From Granulicella rosea (GTDB lineage Bacteria > Acidobacteriota > Terriglobia > Terriglobales > Acidobacteriaceae): a DNA stretch of 64,000 bases. Position 1 is the first letter of the stretch, and the number at the start of each line of letters is the position of its first letter. Positions 33,089 through 40,692 of the stretch are shown one piece after another. The stretch is taken from contig NZ_FZOU01000006.1 of assembly GCF_900188085.1 (NCBI RefSeq), positions 271,557 through 335,556 on the forward strand, given 5' to 3'. The position numbers and the translations under genes were made by a program. The notes under the pieces are model-generated. The model made no database searches. It saw only the letters and a program-made list of their open reading frames with translations, and had not been told where the DNA came from.

Positions 33089-33712
33089 ATGAATGTCACC
33101 CTCTACGGCGCAACCGGTAAGACCGGTCAGCGCATCCTGAAGGAGCTGCAAGCGCGCGGCCACCACGTCACCGCCGTCGCACGCGATCCTTCGAAGCTGC
33201 CCGCCGGCGTCCCGGCCAAACAGGACGACCTTTCGGATGTCGACCGGATCGCCGCGACCATCGCCGGCGCGGACGCCGTCGTCAGCGCCTACGCGCCGCC
33301 GGCGGACGACACCGACCAGGTGCTGGGCGTGACGGAGCGCCAGATCGCGGCGATTGCAAAGGCCGGCCATGCGCGGCTGATCGTGGTGGGCGGCGCCGCT
33401 TCGCTCGAGGTCGCGCCGGGCGTGACGCTGCTCGCCTCCGGTCACCTGCCGGCGCCCTGGGTCGCCATCGCGACCTCGCACTCGAAGGTGCTCGACCTGC
33501 TGAAGACGTCGTCCATCGACTGGACCTACTTCAGCCCCGCCGCCTTCTTCGAGCCCGGCGAGCGCACCGGCAAGTTCCGCCTGGGTAAGGACCAGCTCGT
33601 TGCCGACGCCCAGGGCAACAGCCGCATCTCGCTCGAGGACTACGCGATCGCGCTGGTCGATGAACTCGAAAAGCCGCAGCATCGTCGGGAGCGCTTCACG
33701 ATCGGCTACTGA
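33089..33712 (+). CDS. NAD(P)-binding (NmrA/SDR-like) protein
   Basis: A 207-residue single-Rossmann protein of the atypical short-chain dehydrogenase type. The N-terminal motif G-A-T-G-K-T-G (residues 6-12) is the NAD(P)-binding Gly-rich loop, followed by V-A-R-D-P-S-K-L-P. The catalytic Y-x-x-x-K of classical SDRs is not evident, which fits NmrA-like sensors or flavin/azo reductase relatives. ATG 33089 has AAGGAG; the frame is open upstream but overlaps the divergent GntR gene. It is probably regulated by that GntR protein. Its function could be redox sensing rather than catalysis. Confidence 0.82.
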   Translation: MNVTLYGATGKTGQRILKELQARGHHVTAVARDPSKLPAGVPAKQDDLSDVDRIAATIAGADAVVSAYAPPADDTDQVLGVTERQIAAIAKAGHARLIVVGGAASLEVAPGVTLLASGHLPAPWVAIATSHSKVLDLLKTSSIDWTYFSPAAFFEPGERTGKFRLGKDQLVADAQGNSRISLEDYAIALVDELEKPQHRRERFTIGY

Positions 33713-33719
33713 ACCAAGG

Positions 33720-33752
33720 CGCCCTCCGCAAGCGATCGCGGAGGGCGTTTTC
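33720..33752 (+). terminator. Intrinsic terminator after the NAD(P)-binding gene
   Basis: A perfect 10-bp stem (33720-33729 with 33738-33747) and 8-base loop, followed by TTTTC. It lies between two convergent genes and probably serves the plus-strand gene. Confidence 0.85.
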
Positions 33753-33759
33753 ATGATCT

Positions 33760-34656
33760 TTACTCGTCCGGATTCGGCCGCACCAGCCCCGTGGCGACGG
33801 TGAAGAAGACATTCCCCGCCCGGCTGAGCGCGCGGTGCTTGTGCGAGATCAGCCCCAGGTCGCGAGGCAGCTCGACGCCTTCGATGGTCAGGGCCTTCAC
33901 CTGTTCTGCGCGCAGCTCCGCCAGCACGTTGATGCGCGGCAGGAAGCCGATGCCGATCTCGGCCAGGATCAGCCGCTTCATCAGCTCGTTCGAGTCGAGT
34001 TCCATGCCGATCTTCGGCGTCAGCTTGCGCTCGGCGAAGAGGTTGTCCAGATGCTCGCGGCGCCGGCCCTGCGACGGCACCAGCAGGCTGTAGCGAGCGA
34101 GCTTTTCGAGCGTCACCGAGCTTTCGGCCGCCAACGGATGCTTCGCCGGGACGACCAGCACCAGCTCGTCCTTATGGATCGTCTCGACGTGCAGGCGGCT
34201 GTCGCGCACCGGCAGCGAGACGACGCCGAAGTCGACCTCGCGGTTCAGCACCGACTCGATCGTCTTCGTCCGCTCTGCGCGCACGATGTTCAGCGCCACG
34301 CGTGAGTACTGACGCTTGAACTTGCTGAAAAATATGGGCAGTACGTACAGCGCCGTCGAGTCGTTCGCGCTGACCGTGAGCGTGCCGCGCGGCGAGCGTT
34401 CGAGGTCGCCGATGGTCAGCAGAATGTGGTTGAGCCGCGAGAGCGACTCCTCCGCAAACGGCTCGAAGACGCGGCCCGCCGCCGTCAGCGTCACCTTGCC
34501 GCCGCCGCGTTCGAGCAGGCGATGACCGAGCGAGGCCTCGAGCGAGCGAATCTGCGCCGAGATAGAGGGTTGAGTCACCAGCAGCTTCTCCGCGGCGCGA
34601 GAAAAGCTCTTCTGCCGAGAGACCTCGAGGAACGTCTTGAGATGATCGAAATCCAT
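33760..34656 (-). CDS. LysR-family transcriptional regulator
   Basis: A 298-residue LysR regulator. The N-terminal winged helix (1-60; F-L-E-V-S-R-Q-K-S-F-S-R-A-A-E-K-L, V-T-Q-P-S-I-S-A-Q-I) is followed by a two-lobed periplasmic-binding-type sensor domain (about 90-290). The inducer is unknown. ATG 34656 is clear. Unlike most LysR genes it has no divergent neighbour: the next gene upstream (CopD) runs in the same direction, ending 206 bases before, so its target is not evident. Confidence 0.88.
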   Translation of the reverse strand: MDFDHLKTFLEVSRQKSFSRAAEKLLVTQPSISAQIRSLEASLGHRLLERGGGKVTLTAAGRVFEPFAEESLSRLNHILLTIGDLERSPRGTLTVSANDSTALYVLPIFFSKFKRQYSRVALNIVRAERTKTIESVLNREVDFGVVSLPVRDSRLHVETIHKDELVLVVPAKHPLAAESSVTLEKLARYSLLVPSQGRRREHLDNLFAERKLTPKIGMELDSNELMKRLILAEIGIGFLPRINVLAELRAEQVKALTIEGVELPRDLGLISHKHRALSRAGNVFFTVATGLVRPNPDE

Positions 34657-34861
34657 GTATCCACTCGTCCATCGTCGAAGGAACCCGTGACTACGGTGTC
34701 GGGCGGGAACAGAGTCGGCGCAAAGTTTGATTACTACGTCCGGTGAGACGACAGTAGCATGCGCGGAGGTTCAATGCCAAACGCATTCCATGCGCTTCGC
34801 AGAACTTATGTGCATATAAACCAGATAAATGACTTGATAGTCAGTCGCGTCGATTGGCGCA

Positions 34862-35704
34862 TCACTCGCCCGGAGGCGGCATATTGGCGAGCCACGCCGA
34901 GAGAATCAGCACCGCGACCATCGCCCAGGCTTCGGCCCGCAGCAGCCTCGCGGCGCGCGTCTTCGCCGCCTCCGGCCAGTCGTCCGGCGTTCTCAACCCC
35001 AGTCGATTCAGGCCTCCGAGCAGGACCGCCAATGTGACGCAGGCGACCTTCGCGTAGAGAATCCAGGCCCATCCGGCGCCGCGCAGCAGGTGTAGATCGC
35101 CGCCAACCTGCCGCCACGCCTTCACCACGCCCGACAGCGCGACGACCGCCACCGCCCAGGTGCTGACGGTCGAAAGCGATGCAACATATTTGCGCGGAGT
35201 TGGCAGTGCGACGCCAGCGTTCGCCCGAACCAGGCGCGGAAGAACCAGCAGCCCGGAGACGAGGACGCCGCCGCTCCAAAGCGCCATGGCGGAGAGATGC
35301 AGCGCCTGCAGCAGTTCCGCGAGGCTCCAGTCGCCATCGACCGCCGCATGGCCGGTGGCCGAGCGCAGCAGGATGACCACGGCGAGCAGCAGCGCCGAAC
35401 CGGCGGCCTTCACTTTGGACGTGAGCGGCAGCAGCGTCCAGCCGGCCAGCAGGGAGGTCGCGATCAGGATGTACTCAGTCAGCCGCCCGGCGTGGGTGGA
35501 GAGCACGTCCGGCATGGCCGCCATCACGGCATGGGGCGCGCTCGCGCCGGACATGGTCATGACCATGAGAAGAAGCTGCGCCGCAACCGCCAGGAAGAGC
35601 AGGATCGCCGGCAGACGCAGCCGATTCGCAGAGAGGAAACCGCCGCGCAGCCAGAGCAGCGCCAGCAAAAGCCCGCAGATCAGGGCGAGGCTCGCGTCCA
35701 CCAC
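34862..35704 (-). CDS. copD: CopD-like copper-resistance/transport membrane protein
   Basis: A 280-residue polytopic membrane protein with about eight hydrophobic segments, of the CopD family, which acts in copper uptake with CopC. L-H-L-S-A-M-A-L-W-S-G-G-V-L-V-S-G is the typical segment. The annotated GTG at 35704 is not preceded by a ribosome-binding site. A CTG at 35743 has AGGAGG five bases upstream and adds 13 residues (L-D-Q-L-L-L-P-R-I-L-A-A-I) that complete the first membrane helix. It is therefore a likely true start. The gene follows copC on the same strand with no gap to speak of. Confidence 0.8.
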   Translation of the reverse strand: MVDASLALICGLLLALLWLRGGFLSANRLRLPAILLFLAVAAQLLLMVMTMSGASAPHAVMAAMPDVLSTHAGRLTEYILIATSLLAGWTLLPLTSKVKAAGSALLLAVVILLRSATGHAAVDGDWSLAELLQALHLSAMALWSGGVLVSGLLVLPRLVRANAGVALPTPRKYVASLSTVSTWAVAVVALSGVVKAWRQVGGDLHLLRGAGWAWILYAKVACVTLAVLLGGLNRLGLRTPDDWPEAAKTRAARLLRAEAWAMVAVLILSAWLANMPPPGE

Positions 35705-35755
35705 GATGGCCGCGAGAATGCGCGGCAGCAGAAGCTGGTCCAGAACGGCCTCCTG

Positions 35756-36109
35756 CTACTTGACCGAGAAGGAGTAGTCGCCGTCCATCTTGTGGCCGTC
35801 CGGCGCGGTCGAAACCCAGTGTACGAAGTAGGTGCCGGGCGCGAGCGTGGGCAGGGCGAGCGTCAAATGCTTCGGATCGGCCGGGTCGGCCTTCGAGTGC
35901 TCGGTGCTCAGCGTTTTGCCGGCGGCGTCGGTCAGAGCCAGCGAGCTGAACTTCGGCTCCAGCGCCTCGGTGAAGACGACCGAGACCTCGGACGGAGCGG
36001 CGACGGTCGAGTTCGCCGCCGGAACCATGACCTTCGGACGCGAGTGCGCGAAGGCAGGCAGCGCGGCGAACAGGACGGTTGAGAGAACGAGTGCGGGGCG
36101 CTTCAGCAT
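35756..36109 (-). CDS. copC: CopC/YobA-type periplasmic copper-binding protein
   Basis: A 117-residue periplasmic protein. The signal peptide ends A-F-A at residues 19-21, so His22 becomes the mature N-terminus, as needed for the Cu(II) site of CopC. The later D-G-H and H-W-V-S-T-A-P-D-G-H segment supplies further ligands. Only a few Met residues are present, so it looks like a Cu(II)-only form. ATG 36109 has a GGAG site. It is followed by copD on the same strand and preceded by a Met/His-rich exported protein. Confidence 0.88.
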   Translation of the reverse strand: MLKRPALVLSTVLFAALPAFAHSRPKVMVPAANSTVAAPSEVSVVFTEALEPKFSSLALTDAAGKTLSTEHSKADPADPKHLTLALPTLAPGTYFVHWVSTAPDGHKMDGDYSFSVK

Positions 36110-36143
36110 CGTTGTAACTCCTTGTTCGAAGACTGGTAAGAGG

Positions 36144-36254
36144 GTTGTCATCCTGAGCGCAGCGAAGGACCTGCTTTTTGGGACTACTGGTGAGCTTACC
36201 CGCCACCCGAAAAGCAGGTCCTTCGACTCCGCTGCGCTTCGCTCAGGATGACAA
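36144..36254. repeat. Paired CCTGAG-type repeat forming a long hairpin
   Basis: A forward copy (36144-36179) and an inverted copy (36210-36254) separated by 30 bases. Together they can fold into a stem of about 30 bp between the Met/His-rich gene and copC, in the middle of what would otherwise be one operon. Confidence 0.85.
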
Positions 36255-36267
36255 CTTTACTGTGGGT

Positions 36268-37134
36268 TTAGATCGCCGTAATCGTGAATTCGGCGACGTA
36301 AAGATCCTTGCCCCCGCGGAACTGCAGCCAGAGCTTATACGTGCCGGGCTTCTGCAGCGCGAGGTGCAGCATCATGTCGTTGGGCGAAGGTCCGTTCTCC
36401 GGCATGTCGGGCATGGGCTTGCTCATGTCCATCATCTGGTCCATGCCCATGGGGTGCGCGTGCACGTAGGAAAGGTCGTTCGCGTCGAGAAAGACGGCGT
36501 GGGCCGGCGCGCCGAGATACGGGTGCAGGTCGGTCGCGGGCTTGCCGTCCTTCTGGATGACAATGTCGATCATGCTGGCCTGTCCGGCGCGCAGGCGGGT
36601 GGTGCTCAGGTCGACCTCATACGGTCCCACCTGCGTGCCCATGCCGCTCGACGGCAGATTGCGGACGCCGGGCGTCTTGCCGTCGATATCGACCTCGAAG
36701 CGGTAGACCTGGTGATTCAGCGAGCCGGGCAGCGCGTCGGTGTAGACCTGGTACGTTCCCTTGGCCGGAAAGGTCTGGGTCAGCACGAGGTGGCCGGTCG
36801 GGCCAAGCACCGGGTGCAGGTGCAGGAAGGTCTTGAAGTCGTTCGAGACGATGATCATGTGCAGCTTCTTCGTCATCTCGGTCTGGTAGCTCTTCACCGG
36901 CGCGGGCTTGCCCGGCAGCGTCATCCAGAAGTCGAGCTTTTCGGTCAGCGGCTTGCCGGGGACCGGCGTGACGGTCAGGTGGCCGTCGGCCTGGGGCTTC
37001 TGTCCCTGGAAGGCCCACACTGCCTGCGGGGTTTGAACCTGCGCCTGAACGTTCGCGCCCACGACCAGAGTCGCGGCAAACAAAGCCCCTGCAAGACGAC
37101 AACCGAGACGCGGCAGAACCGGAAAAGACTTCAC
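36268..37134 (-). CDS. Exported Met/His-rich protein, probable copper-handling partner of CopC/CopD
   Basis: A 288-residue secreted protein. GTG 37134 with a GGAGG site gives a signal peptide (L-A-G-A-L-F-A-A-T-L-V-V-G-A, then V-Q-A-Q). The mature part is beta-rich. Two metal-binding-like regions stand out: H-L-H-P-V-L-G-P-T-G-H in the middle, and H-A-H-P-M-G-M-D-Q-M-M-D-M followed by P-M-P-D-M near the C-terminus. This density of Met and His suggests Cu(I)/Cu(II) binding. It is upstream of copC and copD on the same strand. No named family is recognised. Confidence 0.78.
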   Translation of the reverse strand: MKSFPVLPRLGCRLAGALFAATLVVGANVQAQVQTPQAVWAFQGQKPQADGHLTVTPVPGKPLTEKLDFWMTLPGKPAPVKSYQTEMTKKLHMIIVSNDFKTFLHLHPVLGPTGHLVLTQTFPAKGTYQVYTDALPGSLNHQVYRFEVDIDGKTPGVRNLPSSGMGTQVGPYEVDLSTTRLRAGQASMIDIVIQKDGKPATDLHPYLGAPAHAVFLDANDLSYVHAHPMGMDQMMDMSKPMPDMPENGPSPNDMMLHLALQKPGTYKLWLQFRGGKDLYVAEFTITAI

Positions 37135-37533
37135 ACGACCTCCAAACGGCGGAACGAGCCGATGAATTTCAGCATAGAAGCGTTGCCGGGAAACGAACAG
37201 GATGCGGGCGACCGGCGCATGACGCGGATAGGAGTTGCCTATGGCCGCCTTTGCTTGCAAGCTCCCGCAGCCTGCCGAACGAAAAAGCCGCATATTGTGC
37301 TTTCGCACATCGCGCCGGAGTGCTACGCTAGCTTCACTTTGCAAATCTGTATCCGGGGGGCCGCAGCCGTATGCCGCCGCTTCCGGGCTTCGCGTCCCTG
37401 TCGACGTGTCCTCGCAAGGGTTGAGTTCACGGCCATCGTTTGGATGGTCCGAGCCGCCCCTCGATAGCGCCCTCCTGCAAGGGAATGTGCTCCACCCAGG
37501 ATCATCTTCAGACGTCTCGAAAGGACCTACAGT
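37135..37533. other. 399-base divergent control region
   Basis: Separates the copper-type module (minus) from the M20-permease cluster (plus). It must carry promoters in both directions, but none could be named with confidence. Short open frames here have no protein character. Composition is mixed with no clear palindromes of note. Confidence 0.4.
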
Positions 37534-39264
37534 ATGCAGTCACGCCTGACAGCCACCGCCATTCTTGCCGGCATCGCCCTGCTTCCGCTCGGTTGCAAGA
37601 GCGACAAGCCCGCGGAATCGTCCGCCTCCAAAGCACCGCAGTACAACTTCGCCCACATCAATCCGAATGGAACCGATGGGGTTGCGCCCAAGCTGAACGG
37701 CGCGCCGCCGGAGGTCACGAAGGTGTTCGACTACATCGATCAGCACATCGACGATCACGTCCAGAACCTGCAGAAGTGGATCCAGCAGCCGTCGATCTCG
37801 AACTCCGGCGAAGGCATTCCGGAGTCGGCCGAGATGGTCAAGGGCTTCATGGACAAGCTGGGCTGCCAGACCACCAAGGTCTACGATCCCGGCATCACCG
37901 AGTACGGCACCCCCGGCAACCCCATCGTCTACGGCAAGTGCGACGAAGGCGCGCCCAAGACGGTCGCGTTCTGGTGGCAGCTCGACACCATGCCCGTCAC
38001 GCAGCCGGACAACTGGGTCTCGCCGCCGTTTGAAGCGCGCATCGTCACCGGCAAGGAGAACGGCGTGCCGCAGTATCCGCGCGTTCTGGTCGGTCGCGGC
38101 GCTTCGAACTCCAAGGGCCCTGTGATGACGCAGCTCAACGCCCTGATGGCCTACAAGGCCGTGAACGGCAAGCTGCCCGTCAACCTCATCCTCGTCGGCG
38201 AGATGGACGAAGAGCGCATGGACATCGGTCTGCGCCAGTTCATCAAGCAGCACTCCGACCTGCTGGCCGAGGCCGACGCGCTCTACGCCGGCGGCCCGTC
38301 CGAAGGCTGCGTCTACGTCGAGCTGACCACCTCCGGCAAGTCCTGGGGCCGCGGTCCCACGGTCTCCGACATCCACGGCGTGAACAAGCGCACGGCGGAT
38401 AGCCCGGCCTGGCGCCACATCACCATGCTCTCCAAGCTCATCTCCGACGATGGCAACACGCCGAAGATCAAGGGCTGGGAGGACGGCAAGCAGGAGCCGA
38501 CGCCCGAGCAGGTCGCCGAACTCAAGAAGCGCGCCGAGCACATGGACCTGAAGAAGATGGCCGAGAACACCGGCCTGGCCCGTTACAAGACCGACGATCC
38601 CTACAAGGTTGCGTATGACGGCCGCTTCGGCGACAGCTTCAACCTCGACGGTATCTGGGGCGGCAACATGTACGCTGGCGGCGCCGGCGCCATCCTGCCG
38701 AACAAGATCACCTCGAAGCACAACTTCCGCTACGTTCCGAACATGGACGGCATGAACATCGTGAAGAAGCTGCGCGAGCAGCTCGACGCGAACGGCTACA
38801 AGGACGTCGAGATGAAGCTCGTCGGCGACGTGCCGTGGTCGAAGGGCTCCTCGCCCGACGCCGACATCTCGGTCGCGCACCGCAAGGCTGCCGCCATGCT
38901 CGGTCTTGCCGGTCCGGGTCAGGACATGTTCGCCTCGAACGCCGATCACTACGAGAAGGACGGCCGCATCAAGCCGCTCGGCGTCAACGTGACGGACGAC
39001 AACCCCACCGGCGGTTACTGGCCGAGCTACCTGTTCAGCGATGGTCCGGTCGGCCAGAAGGTCGGCACGGTCTCCATCCCGATGGGTATGGGCGCACGTG
39101 GCGGCGCGGGCGGACGTGCTCACGCGGCGAACGAGTACTGGGTCGTCGAGGGCGCGAACTGGCAGCAGGGTATGGCCGGCGCCGAGAAGCTGGTCGTCGC
39201 CTCGCTCTGGGAGTACGCGCAGACCACCACCACCACCCCGAAGCCGAAGACCACCGCCAAGTAA
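37534..39264 (+). CDS. M20-fold lipoprotein with a degenerate zinc site (paralogue A)
   Basis: A 576-residue lipoprotein: signal peptide with lipobox L-P-L-G-C (Cys21), then a full M20 metallopeptidase-like domain. At the usual H-x-D the sequence is W-W-Q-L-D-T-M-P (Gln149 for His, Asp151 kept). At the usual bridging G-R-G-x-x-D-D-K-G it is G-R-G-A-S-N-S-K-G (Asn192 for Asp). At the later Asp it is D-A-L-Y-A-G-G. The catalytic Glu pair (E226, E227 in M-D-E-E-R) and a C-terminal His (A-H-A-A-N-E-Y, His530) remain. A complete dinuclear zinc site therefore looks impossible. Its paralogue at 42263 has matching losses. The cluster context includes two ABC permeases. Confidence 0.82.
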   Translation: MQSRLTATAILAGIALLPLGCKSDKPAESSASKAPQYNFAHINPNGTDGVAPKLNGAPPEVTKVFDYIDQHIDDHVQNLQKWIQQPSISNSGEGIPESAEMVKGFMDKLGCQTTKVYDPGITEYGTPGNPIVYGKCDEGAPKTVAFWWQLDTMPVTQPDNWVSPPFEARIVTGKENGVPQYPRVLVGRGASNSKGPVMTQLNALMAYKAVNGKLPVNLILVGEMDEERMDIGLRQFIKQHSDLLAEADALYAGGPSEGCVYVELTTSGKSWGRGPTVSDIHGVNKRTADSPAWRHITMLSKLISDDGNTPKIKGWEDGKQEPTPEQVAELKKRAEHMDLKKMAENTGLARYKTDDPYKVAYDGRFGDSFNLDGIWGGNMYAGGAGAILPNKITSKHNFRYVPNMDGMNIVKKLREQLDANGYKDVEMKLVGDVPWSKGSSPDADISVAHRKAAAMLGLAGPGQDMFASNADHYEKDGRIKPLGVNVTDDNPTGGYWPSYLFSDGPVGQKVGTVSIPMGMGARGGAGGRAHAANEYWVVEGANWQQGMAGAEKLVVASLWEYAQTTTTTPKPKTTAK

Positions 39265-39288
39265 ACCGACCCACATAACCGACAGCAA

Positions 39289-39322
39289 ACGCGGGCACGT
39301 TCCTTACCGGACGTGCCCGCGT
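39289..39322 (+). terminator. 12-bp stem-loop after the first M20-fold gene
   Basis: A perfect 12-bp inverted repeat (39289-39300 with 39311-39322) without a clear T-run. It may separate the lipoprotein transcript from the permease genes, or only stabilise the mRNA. Confidence 0.5.
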
Positions 39323-39364
39323 CGCAGCTTGGTGTCTGTTATTTTCTCACTCGGAGCGAACCAG

Positions 39365-40669
39365 ATGCTGGGTAAGAGCCTCAAGATCGCCCTCGCGGCC
39401 CTGCGCAGGAATCGCCTGCGCACCGGCCTCGCTCTGCTCGGTATGACGATCGGCGTCGCCGCCGTGCTGACCATGTTCGCCCTCGGCACGGGCGCCGAGG
39501 AGAGCGTATCCGGCGAGGTGCGCGCCTCCGGCACCACGCTGATCTACGTGCGCGCCGGCAACTTCGCCAACCAGGACATCGAGGCCCGCACACCGGCCGG
39601 GCTGGGCTTCGCCTCGACCCTCGTCCCCGCCGACGCCGAGGCCATCCACAAGCTCAAGGGCGTCGACCACGTCTCCCCCGTGCTGCGCGTACGCACCTGG
39701 GTCGAGCACACGACACAGCCCGATCCCGACCGCCAGTTCACCGCCGTCATGGGCGTCGACGCGGGCTACGAAAAGATGTTCGACTGGGAACTTGAGAAGG
39801 GGCGCTTCTTCAAAAGCTCCGCCGTCAAGGACCAGGAGCAGGTCGTCATCCTCGGCTCGAACCTCCGCGACCAGCTCTTTCCCGGCGAGGATCCCGTAGG
39901 CAAACAGGTCGTCATCAAGGGAGCGGTCTTCACCGTGAAGGGCTGTTTCAGCTCGGGTGACGAGGACCAGGCCAGCATGGCCGTCGTCCCCTACACCACG
40001 CTGCAGAAGCTCACCGGCTCGCCCGGCCTGACGCAGATCACCCTCACCAGCGAGCGCGCCGGCGACTCCTCCGCCGTCGCGCAACAGCTTGGGCCAATGC
40101 TCCGTCAGCGGCATCATCTCGAAGGCGGCACGCCCGACGACTTCACCGTCCGCACGCAGGCGGTCGAGGCGCTCTCGAAGGGCCTGACCAGCTCCGTCGC
40201 GGCCTTCATCGCGGCCAACATGCCCCAGATGGACCAGACCAACCTCGAAGAGATGTCCGGCACGCTGAGCCGCGCGGGCCAGACCATGACGGCGCTGCTC
40301 GCGGCCATCGCGACCATCTCGCTGATCGTCGGCGGCATCGGCATCATGAATATCATGCTGGTGTCGGTGACCGAGCGCACCCGCGAGATCGGCATCCGCC
40401 GCGCGCTCGGCGCACGCTCGCGCGACGTGCTCTCGCAGTTTCTCGTGGAGGCGCTGACGCTCGGCGTTGCCGGCGGCGTCTGCGGCATCGTGCTCGGTTT
40501 CGCGGCGTCGCTCGTCATCACCTACGTGCTCGAATGGCCGGCGACGGTCTCGGCCGGAGCGGTCGCGCTCAGCTTCGGCGTGGCTGCGGCGACCGGCGTC
40601 TTCTTCGGCTTCTACCCCGCCCGCCGCGCATCGCGGCTCAACCCCATCGACGCTCTGCGATTTGAGTAG
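39365..40669 (+). CDS. MacB-type ABC transporter permease
   Basis: A 434-residue permease of the MacB/FtsX type. It has one N-terminal membrane helix, a large periplasmic core domain (about 45-285) and three C-terminal helices with the M-N-I-M-L-V-S-V-T-E-R-T-R-E-I-G-I-R-R-A coupling segment. No ATPase domain is fused and none is adjacent. ATG 39365 is the start; the upstream open frame overlaps the M20-fold gene and reads as noise. The next permease follows 23 bases later. Such permeases form mechanotransmission machines that export or act on lipoproteins; the substrate is unknown. Confidence 0.88.
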   Translation: MLGKSLKIALAALRRNRLRTGLALLGMTIGVAAVLTMFALGTGAEESVSGEVRASGTTLIYVRAGNFANQDIEARTPAGLGFASTLVPADAEAIHKLKGVDHVSPVLRVRTWVEHTTQPDPDRQFTAVMGVDAGYEKMFDWELEKGRFFKSSAVKDQEQVVILGSNLRDQLFPGEDPVGKQVVIKGAVFTVKGCFSSGDEDQASMAVVPYTTLQKLTGSPGLTQITLTSERAGDSSAVAQQLGPMLRQRHHLEGGTPDDFTVRTQAVEALSKGLTSSVAAFIAANMPQMDQTNLEEMSGTLSRAGQTMTALLAAIATISLIVGGIGIMNIMLVSVTERTREIGIRRALGARSRDVLSQFLVEALTLGVAGGVCGIVLGFAASLVITYVLEWPATVSAGAVALSFGVAAATGVFFGFYPARRASRLNPIDALRFE

Positions 40670-40692
40670 GAGCTTCGACGAAGGAGGTCTGT

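Noticed and set aside
39041..39364. N-terminal extension of the first permease (108 codons)
   Set aside because: It overlaps the end of the first M20-fold gene in another frame and a stem-loop, and adds no domain.
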